Part shown: piece after piece, positions 33,651 to 45,268 of the stretch
Layout of the letters: every line of letters begins with the position of its first letter
Position numbering within the stretch: position 1 is the stretch's first letter
Translations under genes and position numbers: made by a program
Assembly (NCBI RefSeq): GCF_030272615.1
Contig: NC_081414.1
Span: forward strand, 5,589,001 to 5,653,000
DNA: 64,000 nt
Source: Cryptomeria japonica
Taxonomy: Eukaryota; Streptophyta; Pinopsida; Cupressales; Cupressaceae
Direction of reading: 5' to 3'
The notes under the pieces: generated by a model
The model's input: the letters and a program-made list of their open reading frames with translations, nothing else
Database searches by the model: none
What the model was told of the DNA's origin: nothing

Positions 33651-36341
33651 TTATTGTTTTAGTATTAATTGCAAGGAATTGTGATCTCAATAGGAATGAA
33701 ATTTTCAAAAAAAACACTCAAAATCACAAAAAAATAATGCAACAATAAAGATAAGGCAAGAAGAGAGTAAACCAACATAAAATCACATGAAAATAAAGTA
33801 TGTTGATCTCCTTAATGCAATAGTTTGCCCTATTATAATGGATTTGATGTGTGCTCATAACTTCGACAACATAAGAGTGCTCAATGTTCTCAAGATTTCA
33901 TAAGTTGATTGTATTTGCGTAATGATAGAATGAATTGTTGAATGCAATGGAATGGAGGGCTAGGATGAGAGGAGGAAGATCAAGGGTGGAGATGAATTTG
34001 ATCCTCACCTCTCATGAGATGTTGACAAATGTCAACCTAGGAGGAGAGGAGAGGACTAGGGTAATTGGAAATAGAAGGGGATGGAGTATAAGGAATATTT
34101 TCCATAAAGGCATTTCTCGTCCTCACACTCCAAAATAGATGGAGATGAAGAATAAAGAAATTTTAAATTCTTTGAAAGGGACAAGTGGTAAGGGGACCCA
34201 TGTGGGTAACTTCCCAAAGTGGGCAGCCCTTAAGACTTAAAGGGTAAGTGAAGATGATCATTTATGGCATGAGTTGACCCTCTCCCTAATCACTAGGATT
34301 ACGAATGTACACATGTTCAGGAGGGAGTGATTAGGCTGATAAAAATAATTAGGGTGCCAGTGGGAAAAAGTTAAAGTGATTGGACACCTAGAAAGATTAC
34401 CCTAATTTCTACTATGAACATGAATGAGTTGTTAGGAAAATGACTAGAAATTGTTGGAAATATCTAATCCAATAAAAATATTGATAAAATTCAATGATTA
34501 GACTATACCCGATGAAAATCTATGGCTGCATGTAAATCTGAAAATTAAGTTGGCTTTCATACAAAAAACCATTTAGATATTCATCTTCTTTGTTATGCTG
34601 AAAACTAGCATTTTAACATTCTTAATAAACATATCTCAAATGAAATAAAACATCACATAAATAAACATTATTTCACCATAAGATGGTTGCAATAACAAGG
34701 TATAAATCAACAACACAAGAAGACCATCTCACAACATAAGATTTACGTTGAGAAACCCTTTTGGGGAAAAAATCCACCAAGAAGAGAGACCATTGTTTGT
34801 AATATCTTCATGAAATGGAGATTACATACAATCCTTCCTTCCTTTTTCTTTTCAACCTTCAATCTAGAAACACTTATGTACAAAAATGAGCTCCCATAAT
34901 GTCTCCATCTCTAGACCTCAATTTATATAGGCTTATGGAGTCCCAAAGTACCACTATAGAACATTACTATGGGTCAAAACAAGGTTCCAAAAAAACATGG
35001 TAAAAATCCATCCGACCCACCATTGAGATTACCTCTTACAATTTCAAAAATAGCACCACCACTACACTTAGAACATTATGATAATTGTCATAAGATGCTC
35101 TTACATGTTGTCATAAACTGTCATAGCATGCGCCATCTAATATTAACATATTCTCTTAAAATTGTAAGACACCAAGAATAATAGATGCTCTTACACATGT
35201 CACACACTAATAATAGATTCTAAGCACCCCATATTTACTTGTGGTCAACCTCATGGTAAATGTGAATAGTAACCACTACCTGTAAATAATTAACTTACTA
35301 TTTTCAATAAATAAATAATTACATGTCTAGTAAAATATTTTTACTTCCATTGGTGAAATTCCCACCCCTTATGAATAATTTACAAACAATATTAGGAGTG
35401 GTCAATTATATAGGATTTACAAGGTTGATAGCACCTTAATCCTAATATTCTCCCACTTGACATCATACATTGTAAAAATATGTGCATAGGAATCACACAC
35501 AAAGGAAAACCATCCTTTAGCCACACATGTACCACTTGATTCTTTAACGTGCTCATGTGCTCCAACAAGATACTTGCAATAGAAACCAAGGTAACCACCA
35601 TCAAACAAAAAATACTCCTCACTTCCTCCAACATGCCAGCTATGGAAGAAAAGGAACATGCCAAGATGAAGCATACCAACTATCATCGTGTCTTGTACCA
35701 ATCTATATATGAACAAAAGCATCAAATTCAAGTGATAACAAAGGCTCTAAGTTGCTTGACTCATACCACTTGGAATAGCAACCACAACAAATTGTAATTC
35801 ATCCAAGCTAATCATACCTTAAAAAACCAGGGTAAACCAACATAGATAAAACTTTATGTTGTCAACATATCAACTCTAAATTTGCAATCAAGTCATTGTA
35901 TATCAAACCTCCTATCTCAAAGCAACATACTAATGCACAAATGACCATAGACAAGGCTAACTAACAAAATTTGCATCACCACTGAAACAATCTCATGGAT
36001 ATAGACAATCCACATCTGAGTCATCCCACTACAATCAATAGGTTGTAAACACCTACAAACTGTATAACTCATAGATCCAAATCCAATGAAATGAGAAAAT
36101 GCATCATCACATCAGTAATCAACAAACCAAGATATCAAAGAGGATGTCTAGACATCTATCCAAAAACTCCCACTATGTGAATAATGTCAAATATGAAAAT
36201 AGATCAAAGTATATCAAGTCTATCTATAGTACTTCACATAGAGGATGTGGCTAATTCCTCAGTCACATAGTGTTAAGGAAACGTGCACTGATTTGCAAAT
36301 CTTGAAAACATGTTATGCAATACCTCTCTCACCTTTAGTAC
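33651..36341. other. Non-coding DNA, possible decayed Copia on minus strand
   Basis: No protein domain is recognised. On the minus strand AAGTGGGAGAATATTAGG near 35443-35460 resembles a Copia polypurine tract. Around 34740-34800 'gagaaacccttttgggg...aaatccaccaag' recalls common plant retroelement leaders, but both are weak. This is the left part of the target DNA interrupted by the Gypsy element at 36347. Confidence 0.4.
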
Positions 36342-36346
36342 CTGTA
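36342..36346. repeat. Target-site duplication CTGTA, left
   Basis: CTGTA directly precedes the 5' LTR and is repeated at 47598-47602 directly after the 3' LTR. Confidence 0.9.
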
Positions 36347-37432
36347 TGGTGCAGGAGCACCTAGCTTCATTTTCAGCTTCATTTTCATCACAGGTTTGAT
36401 TTTTGTTAGTTTTAAGTTGGAAAGTTGTCTAAGATGTTTTTGAGGTTGTTCTAGGTTGTTTGGATGAGTTTTGAACTCATTATGTGGTTTTGGTTTCTTG
36501 TTTTCATCTTTTTGCTCAAAGTTGCCAGTTTGGTGTTGTCTGGCAAAATGATGGAAAAATGAGTTTTTAATGTGGTTTTTGTTTTAAAAGGTTTTAGACA
36601 TGTTTTATGCTTGGGTTTTAGGTGTGAGAAGTGTTTTTAGGTGATTGTTAGTCTTGGAGGTCAATCTTGCATTTTCTAGGCACCAAAAAGTTGTCATTTA
36701 GGCATCAAAATGTCAAATTTAGGTGTTCTTGGACATGTACCTATTCGTACAGGAGGATAACCAACTGGGAGAGGTATTTATTCTCCTGCTTGAACCATTG
36801 TAAGGGTTGATTTCATGGATTTATGAAGCATTTTCCAAGTTTGCACTAGTTTTACTTGGTTTTTCTCTAGTTTTTAACTCCATGTGAACAACAGTCCATA
36901 CACCTGCTGTACTTGGCCATACTATTCTTGCATTTTTAGATTCTATTATGTTTTCTTAAGCTTTTCCCTTTGGTGGCATCTAATTTCATCAAGTTTTGAG
37001 TTTGTAGTAAAATTAGTTTGATTTGACAGTTTCACTGCCTTGTCTAGGAAATTGGCAAGGATGCTTGACCAACTTGGCTTCTTGAAGTCCTAAAATGTTC
37101 ATGGCTCCCCAAGAACCAGTTGGTCAATTTGTAAATTATGTAAATACATGTTTTGCTTTCAAGAATGCAGGTGCAAGGAGTTTTGTGGCCATGGAGCCCT
37201 AGGCAAGTGTGCCATTTGGCTAGGGTCTTGTAAAGGTTTGATGCTTTTCTCTTCCATAGCAAATGCATTCTTCAGGTGGACAGACTTGTCTTGTTGTCCA
37301 AGATTGTAAGTGAAAGCTAAGAGGCTTTCTAAGCCAAGAAAAGGAAGATTGCATTTTCAGTTTGTGCAAATTGTAAACAAAAACAGTGAGTCAGTGTTTT
37401 GGTATTAGTTTTCCCTTCATTTGTTTGCTCTC

Positions 37433-39386
37433 TATTAGTTCCCCTTTAAATTTAAATTCAAAGGTGTTGTTTTAATGTTTGTTTTCCCCTTTGAACTTAA
37501 GTAATTGAACCTTGAAAAGTTCAAAGTTCAAGTTAATTACTCGTCTTTAGTTTTTCTTGTCCCCGCGGCTTTGTTTTATGATAGAGGTGAGCGCTCATGT
37601 TAGAAAGTTCTTGTTGAACCTGAACCTTTGAACCATTTTGGTTCAAGGTTCGTTGTGCATCAGTCCTGTCTTGCTTGTTCCCTGATTTAAGACCATTGAG
37701 GTTGTTGTGCATTACAATTGTTTTCTTTCTTATTGAACTTGAACCGTTGAACCTTTTCAAACTCAAGGTTCAAGGTTCACAGTTCACCAGGTTCAGCAAG
37801 GTTCAAGGTTCACAGTTCACCAGGTTCAGCAAGGTTCAAGGTTCACAGTTCACCAGGTTCAGCAAAGTTCACCAGGTTCAGCAAGGTTCACCAGGTTCAA
37901 ATAGTTCAATCAGGTACGAAGATGCAGGTTCAACAATCAAGTTCAAAATATGAGCGGCACATATGATTTTCAAATTCTTTTGTTCTGATGAATACAGAAA
38001 GGACAATAAAATGGCCATAACATATGTTTCTGTCATCACAGAGGTTATGTAGCAATTGGGCAGTATATAATTTGAATATTTCTATACAAGACGATGCTCA
38101 AATTGTGTGACGGAGTGTTTACACCAATAATGACGAACTCCAGCAGTTTGTGGGAAAAGATTTGTTTGAAGCATAGGCATTGTTCAGTTGATCTTTTCAT
38201 GGCAGTTTTGATAATACTCAATTCTGTTAATCATAACTTTCGAACTAATCATTATTCTGTCAATCGCTCTGGTCAAAACGTGAAGAACTAGGTTTGCGAA
38301 AACATATCAAAAATTGAGCCAAATGCAACGGTGAAATTGTAATTTATGGCTCTCGTATTGAGACCCATTTTAACTATCAATGGTTAATGCCCGATTTATG
38401 ATGACATCCTCAGGTTGTGACAAAAGACATTATTTGGAACAGGTGATAGTGGGCTCAAAGAGGGAAGATTAAACTTTATCTTTCATCTCCGCTATTCATA
38501 TAGTTCTAATTATTAATTTGCTTTCATAATACTATGGGAAAATATTTATAAGCAACATTATAATGAAAGTAAATCTTCAAAAAGAGGGAGTTATCGGGAG
38601 AGCAAGGAAAGATTAAATAAAAAGGAGATTAATCAATGATATTTTCAAGAAACGGTTATGTAAACCGAAACAGAGTCTTTAAAAAGGAGATTTTCAGTGG
38701 TAAAGAGGGTTCTTCTTTTTTCCGGAAGTCTGGGTGCTGAAGGGAAGGAAGAAATATTTTATATGAATGTAGCAAGGATAGAGGAAAATATTGGTTTTTC
38801 TTTTTTTAATTCTGCATAGCTTGATTTTAGGTGTAGGGATAGAGTGATCAGTTGGTCACCTTTATTTATGTATTTGGAATAAGAATAAATATATTTTCAG
38901 ATCTATTGGTATGGACATTTATTTTTCTGATTGAGATTGATCTGTTGGTCACTTCAATCACATTCCTTGTATTGTTCCGTTCTATCTTGTCAAGTATATG
39001 TGTGTATTGCAAAATCTGTAGGTTTTGTACATTCATATATGTAGAATGAAATGTTAAATTTTCTTTTGTTCCTGCGCATATGAGAAGATCAAATAGATGG
39101 TCTATGTGTTATTTATTTGTTTATCTCTTTGTTATTTAAATCCTGAATCGCATCCATGCCATGTTGATGGACGAGTGTTAACATGCCTTCATGTCTTCTG
39201 GTCAAAGATATTCATATTTTTAATTCATTGTAAATATTTTAAGGAGGGAGTTGTACCTCTCAATTCAGAGGAAGATTATCAATTCAATGATAATCTATCC
39301 AACTGTTAGTGCTCTTTGTCCTTTATCCTGGGCCTTTGGAGTTAGTATGTGTATTGATTTTTGAGGGACAAATCTATTCACTAACA
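37433..39386. mobile_element. Nested solo LTR, 1,954 bp, in the 5' LTR
   Basis: It begins TATTAGTTCCCC and ends CACTAACA, an inverted TNTTAG/CTAACA pair typical of LTR ends (TA instead of TG at the start). CTCTC occurs on both sides (37428-37432 and 39387-39391), whereas the 3' LTR has a single CTCTC at the same place (46349-46353). That comparison defines the insertion exactly. It has no coding region. Orientation cannot be decided from the ends. Confidence 0.88.
37765..37882. repeat. 33 bp GGTTCA-rich tandem repeat in the solo LTR
   Basis: Three perfect units, AAGGTTCAAGGTTCACAGTT followed by CACCAGGTTCAGC, at 37765, 37798 and 37831, then a shortened 19 bp unit (37864-37882) and a degenerate tail. 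GGTTCA/TGAACC strings are also common on either side of the array (37490-37760). Confidence 0.92.
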
Positions 39387-40639
39387 CTCTCCACCATTTA
39401 TTGGTGTGTGTAAAACATTGCTTCTTCTTTGTTTGTTTGCAAATAAGAGTAAGGAAAGGTGTTTGACCCTGCCCATGGGTTTGTATTGCCAAGATCAAGC
39501 AATGATCCCTTTAGGCAAAGTGTAACGCCCAGCAGGCTGTCACAATCATTTATGACTGATTTTTGCATTGTAAACGAATGGTTTATTATAATCTTCCTCT
39601 TCCATATAGCAGGTTTGAAGAACAAAAAGCAGCCAAGGACAGGGCATTGATAGGAAGCATCAATCAAACCTTTTAAAAGGTGTTTTTAACAGTGGTTAAG
39701 TGCAGTTTCAAAAGGAAAAAAAAAAACAGTGAAAGGCAAAAGTGCAGTGACAGTTAGCTTTGACAGTGAATGATCCATTATTTGTAATTGCCTAATGCTT
39801 GTGTGCAGGGCTAACATGACTCTCCTTTGTCTCTAAATGGTGGACATGTTTACATGTTTGAATGTAATTGGTTCTTTGCAAATGATGTGTTTGAAAGAGG
39901 CAGTAATGGAAAAGTTGTAAATTGTTGCATTCTCCTCATAAGCAACTTTTGTAAAATCTTGTTCTCCAAACTTTGAAGTGCAAATCTTCTTTATTGTGGC
40001 CTAATTAGTCAGTAGTATGATGGCACTAAGGCTCCTTATTTCTTATTGGAGGTCTCTAGTTTGAATGTTGATTTTCACCATCAAAACCCTACCAAACCCT
40101 CCCTTTTCACCCATTTTGGGGACAGTCACGGAGAAGACCTGAGAGACCCTAAGACTTTGAAAATCTTTAAGAATTCCCAAAAGGGTGTCTGAATATCAAC
40201 TTCTTTTTGTCTGGAAGTCCATCGCTTGAGCAGGGTGAGCACAAAACCCCAAATGGAGGGCTAATGCCTAGTAGCCCGTTTTAGGCCTAAAACCAAGTTT
40301 TTGTCAAATCGGGTATGCCAAAGAAGGTTGCAAAGCATGAAATCCAACAAATCAAGTTGAAACAGGTTAACCTAACATGAATTCAACCTATTGGGTGAGT
40401 TTGGCTTCATAAGTCAGTTTTGGAGCACTTGAAAGGATGACAACAACTATGGAGTTGAAGCCCTTGAGTAGCCAAGGAGAGTTTGACATAGGGAGGTGGA
40501 ACAAGGTGAGTTGTTAGATTGCCTTTGAACTATTTGCACTCTGTCCTTGGTGACTACACCTTGAAAATAGTAAGGATCTATCACTTAGCAAACATACTAG
40601 CCACTTAACAACCACCTTGCATCATCCTCCCTATCATAT

Positions 40640-40651
40640 TGGTATCATAGC
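40640..40651 (+). other. Primer-binding site, initiator tRNA-Met
   Basis: TGGTATCATAGC lies 3 bp after the 5' LTR. It differs by one base from TGGTATCAGAGC, which is complementary to the 3' end of plant initiator tRNA-Met and is intact in the sister element. Confidence 0.85.
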
Positions 40652-40688
40652 ACAATTACACTTGGGAAGAAGTAGCAATTTGGCAACC

Positions 40689-43600
40689 ATGGTGAAAAAT
40701 GCAAAGCTAGCAAAGAAAGTGGAAGACCAGGAAGAAGAAAATAGGTTACTCGGAGTGAAACTAGACCTCTTAGAGCAGAAGTTGGGTGAAGTAGAAGTGA
40801 AGGCAGATGAAGTCAGCAATAAGATAGAGGGAACAAAAGGCAAGGGTAAGCTATTAGCTATAGAGGATGAAACCCCTATACCAGACCCCGTGATAGAGAA
40901 TGAACCATTTTTGAAAGCCTTGAAGGCTATGAGTTGGAGAACACTAGAAGGAGTCCCACTATTCAGTGGTAAAATGGACCCAGAAGTGGTCATGGAGTGG
41001 ATTGAGGGGCTTGAGAACCATTTTGAATGTGATGGTGTGACAGAGGCCCAGAAAGTGAAGGTGGCTAAATCCAGGTTGAACGTGAGAAAGAGGGCAAAAA
41101 GCCCATAGCAACTTGGAAGGGAATGTTGTCCAAGATCAGAGAGGCTTACATTCTAGAGGACTATGAAATACATCTCCATAGGAAAAGGCAAAACCTTAGG
41201 CAAAAAGAGTTAGATGTCAGCACCTACACCGAGGAGTTTTAGAAGCTATGCCTTAGGTCAAAGATCCAAGAGGATGAAAATGTCAAGGTTGCTAGGTATC
41301 TCAATGGCTTGAGATGGAACATACGGGAAGAGTTAAGTTTGTTGTGCCCTACAACAGTCTAGAAGTGCTATCAACTTGCACTCAAGGTAGAGCAAAGGAG
41401 TAGGAAGAAGCAAGAGCAGCATAACAGAGGTAGAGGAAGAGGCAGAGATGGTCAAGGCCATCGAGGCAATTTTGGGGGAAGACACATAGATCAAAGGTCC
41501 CAGGGGGAATCTAAGCTTGTAGAGCAAAGTGGGGATTCTCAGAGCAAGCCCAATTACAGGGGAAGGGGATCAAGCAACCCAGGAAGGGGTAGGTCTAGTG
41601 GCCCAGGTAGAGGGTCTTACTTCTCCACAATGAAATGGTACAACTGTTAGAAATTGGGTCATCCTGCTTATAGGTGTCCAGAAAAGCCTAGTTCTTCCCA
41701 TGGAGGTGAAAAAAAAGTGAACTATGTTTAGGAAGAAGGAAGTAGTACAAGAACTCCAGCAATGTACCTAGCACCCGAAGATGGTGAAAGTCTAATGATA
41801 AGGAGAGTATTGATGCAAGAACCTCATAAGCGTGAAGTGTCTCAGAGAAGAGCATTGTTCAGGATAAAGTGCAAAATCTTGGGCAAGGTATGTAAGGTGG
41901 TTATAGATTCAGGTTCCATAGATAACATTATCTCAAAGGAGGCAGTTAGCAAATTGAACCTACCTAGAATGAAGCACAGTGAACCCTACAAGGTAACCTG
42001 GTTAAACAAGGGGCAACATGTCCTAGTGAGTGAACAATCATGGGTAGATTTCAACATAGGTGAATACAAGGATAGGATACTATGTGACATTCTTCCTATG
42101 GATGCTTGCCATCTACTATTGGGTAGACCTTGGCAATTTGACAGAAGGGCACACCATGATGGTGAAAAAAACACATATTCCTTTCAAAAGATTGGCATTG
42201 TATACAAAATTCAGTCCCTTAGTGAAGAGATAGAGAACAGCAAACCACAGGCACCTAAAGTGCTATTAGTCAATGAGAAAGAGTTCATCCAAACCATGAA
42301 AGAGGGAGATGGGATTGGTTATGCACTTGTAGTGAAACCTAAGGAGGATAAGAAAGAAAAACAAGTTGAGATCCCACAAGAAGTGCAACAAATTCTTGAT
42401 AACTTTAAGGGCATCATCAGTGATGGACAACCAACAACATTACCTCCTCCTAGAGCCATTAGTCATCAAATTGACTTTATACCAAGAGCTTCTTTGCCAA
42501 ACAAAGCAGCATACAAGATGACTCCTGAACAAAACAAAGAGGTAGCTAGACAGATTCAAGAGTTATTGGATCAAGGATTAATAAGAAAGAGAATAAGTCT
42601 TTGTGCCGTACCCACTGTGTTGGCACCTAAGAAAGGGGGCACATGGAGACTATGCACAGACTCCAGAGCTATCAACAAAATCACAATAAGATACAAGTTC
42701 CCTATTCCCAGGATAGAAGATTTGATGGATTGTTTAGGGGGTGCGAGGTATTTCTCCAAAATAGACTTAAAAAGTGGTTACCATCAGATAAGAATAAAAG
42801 AGGGTGATGAGTGGAAAACTGCTTTCAAAACAAACGAGGGTCTTTATGAATGGTTGGTTATGCCTTTTGGACTCTCTAATGCTCCCAGTACCTTTATGAG
42901 GTTGATGAATGAAGTATTGCATGATTTTCTTAGTAAGTTTGTGGTAGTCTACTTAGATGATATTCTCATTTTTAGTAAGACTAAAGAGGAGCATTTGAAA
43001 CACTTAGCTATTGTTTTGCAAAGATTATCTGATGAGCAGTTAACCATAAATCTTGAAAAATGTGATTTTATGCAACAAGAGCTAGTCTATCTTGGTTTTG
43101 TTGTGTCCAGTGGAGATCTTAAGATGGATAAATCTAAAGTTGCAGCCATAACAAGTTGGCCAACCCCACAATCAACCCGTGAAGTTAGGAGTTTTCATGG
43201 TCTAGCCCAGTTTTACAGAAAGTTTATCAGAGGGTTCAGTGAGATTTGTGCACCCATGTTAGATACAATAAAAGATGGTCATAAGGTCAAGTTTCAATGG
43301 ATAGAAGCAGCAAATAAGGGGTTTGAGTTACCCAAAACCAGAGTTGCTACACAACCAGTGTTAATCCTTCCTAGTTTTGATAAACTTTTTACTATAGAAT
43401 GTGATGCCAGTCATCTTGCAGTAGGTGCAGTCTTGAGTCAGGATAATAGACCAGTTGCTTTCTTTAGTGAAAAACTGAATAATGCAAAGAAAAAGTATTC
43501 ATCTTATGATTTAGAGTTATATGCATTGGTGCAGGCACTCAGGAAGTGGAGGTATTACTTGCTTCCTAAAGAATTTGTTGTGTATACAGACAACCAAGCA

Positions 43601-45246
43601 GTCGGTTTCTTGAATTCTCAGGATAAACTCAACCATAGGCATGTGAAATGGGTAGAGTACCTACAAGCATATACCTTTACTCTTAAGCACAAGAAAGGCC
43701 AATGTAACAAAGTAGTTGATGCTTTAAGTAGGAGATTGTTGACTATTCAGGAGATCCAAGTTAAGAGTATTGGTATTGATTGCTTTCAAGATTTATATCC
43801 TAATGATGATGATTTTGCCGCTGCTTATAAAGTTTGTCTTGCTTTTGAGAATCATTTCCATAGTGAGTATGCTGACTATACATTGCAGAATGGTTTATTA
43901 TTCAGGGGAGGACAGCTATGTGTTCCTAAAGGTTCCATGAGAGAAAATCTCATCCAAGAGAAACACAATGGGTGTTTGAGTGGCCATTTTGGTCTCAATA
44001 AGACCTTAGAGTTGGTTCAACGCTTTATTACTGGCCTAAGATGCAGAGAGATGTCCAGAGGTATGTTGAACAGTGCATGGTATGTTAGAAGGCCAAAGGT
44101 AATAGCACTGATGCTGGTTTATATCAGCCACTTCCCATTCCTTCTAGGCCATGGGAGTGCATCAGTATGGATTTTGTTGTAGGTTTACCAAAGACAAAAA
44201 TAGGGCATGACAGTATCTTTGTGGTTGTTGACAGGTTTAGTAAAATGGCTCACTTGATACCTTGCAAAAATACTAATGATGCTAGTCATATTGCTTTCCT
44301 TTTCTTTAAAGAAGTTGTCAGAATACATGGTTTGCCATCTAGCATTGTATCAGATAGAGATGTTAAGTTTTTGGGTCATTTTTGGAAGACTTTGTGGAAG
44401 AAATTGGGTACTAACTTGTCTTTTGGCTCAGCTTACCATCCACAGACAGATGGCCAAAAAGAAGTGGTGAATAGAACATTGGGTAATCTACTCAGATGTC
44501 TCACCAAGGAGTATGGACAAAGTTGGGATCAGCTCATCCCACAGGCAGAGTTTGCCTACAATGACAGTGTAAATAGATCCACTAGTAAGAGTCCATTTCA
44601 AATTGTTTATGGTATGCACCCAAGAGGTGTTTTTGAGTTACATGATGTGATTAACTTGCAACATGTTAGTGGGACAGCTGAAGATATGGCACAATCTCTA
44701 AAAGAGATACATGAACAGGTTAAGCAGTCTTTACAGGACACCACAGCAAGAGTCAAGGCAAGGGTGGATGCTTCAAAGAGGGATGTCCAATTCTCAGTTG
44801 GAGATTTTGTGTCGGTACATCTCAATAAGTCTAGATTGCAAAAGGGAGTTCCTACCAAGTTATAGATGAGAAGAATTAGACCTTGCAGGATTTTGGCTAA
44901 GTATGGTCCAAATGCTTATAAAATTGATTTACTTGCAGATGTTTCCTTGTCTCCCATCTTTAATGTTGCAGATTTGGTACCTTTCAAGGGGCAACCTCTA
45001 GAAGAGACTCAGAGAGCTTCAGACATTTCAAATTCCCTTTCTAATATATCTCTCCCCCCTTCTTCTTCTCCCATTCCTGAACAGGTACTTGATTCCAAAA
45101 TCATCAAAAAGACTAGAAAGCATGACTACCTTGAGCATTTGATCAAGTGGAAAGATCAACCAGCTTCTGAAGCCACTTGGATACCTGAAAGTGACTTTAA
45201 TAAGGCTGGTATTCCTCTCTCTTTTCTGCCCAAAGGAGTCACATGA
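40689..45246 (+). pseudogene. Gag-Pol polyprotein of the plus-strand chromovirus, broken
   Basis: The start ATG at 40689 (MVKNAKLAKKVEDQ) agrees with the sister element. Gag: N-terminal coiled coil, then capsid-like EWIEGLENHFECDG. A deletion near 41083 shifts the frame. An RG-rich stretch follows, then a damaged zinc knuckle (about 41635-41680; first Cys replaced by Trp and a TAG inside). Protease has DSGS (about 41907). Reverse transcriptase has YLDD (about 42950). RNase H starts at IECDAS (about 43396). Integrase (from about 43930) keeps VSDRD and the downstream Glu in QKEVVNRTL, but one lost base near 44026 shifts the frame. The C-terminal chromodomain (about 45085-45215) has YLEHLIKWKDQPASEATW. 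TAG stops lie at 41240, 41360, 41648, 41729, 44086 and 44863. The normal product would copy and integrate the element; the chromodomain directs integration to chromatin. Confidence 0.92.
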
Positions 45247-45257
45247 CTTCTTTGTCA

Positions 45258-45268
45258 CCGGGGGAGTA
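45258..45268 (+). other. Polypurine tract
   Basis: CGGGGGAGTA directly before the 3' LTR. The sister element has TGGGGGAGTA at the same place. Confidence 0.8.

Larger units (their letters stand above)
36347..40636 (+). repeat. 5' LTR, interrupted by a solo LTR
   Basis: It starts TGGTGCAGGAGCACCTAG and ends CTCCCTATCA. Without the nested insertion and its extra 5 bp it is about 2,331 bp, almost the same length as the 3' LTR (2,329 bp), and close to it in sequence. The first bases form a small palindrome (GGTGC-AGGA-GCACC). Confidence 0.93.

Noticed and set aside
33771-33777. 3' end of a Copia LTR starting at 31840
   Set aside because: CCAACA matches the expected terminus, but no target duplication or second LTR copy confirms it.
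35392-35731. Overlapping minus-strand frames of about 100 codons
   Set aside because: They overlap in different frames, are rich in Cys, Phe and Met, and match no retroelement domain; chance frames.
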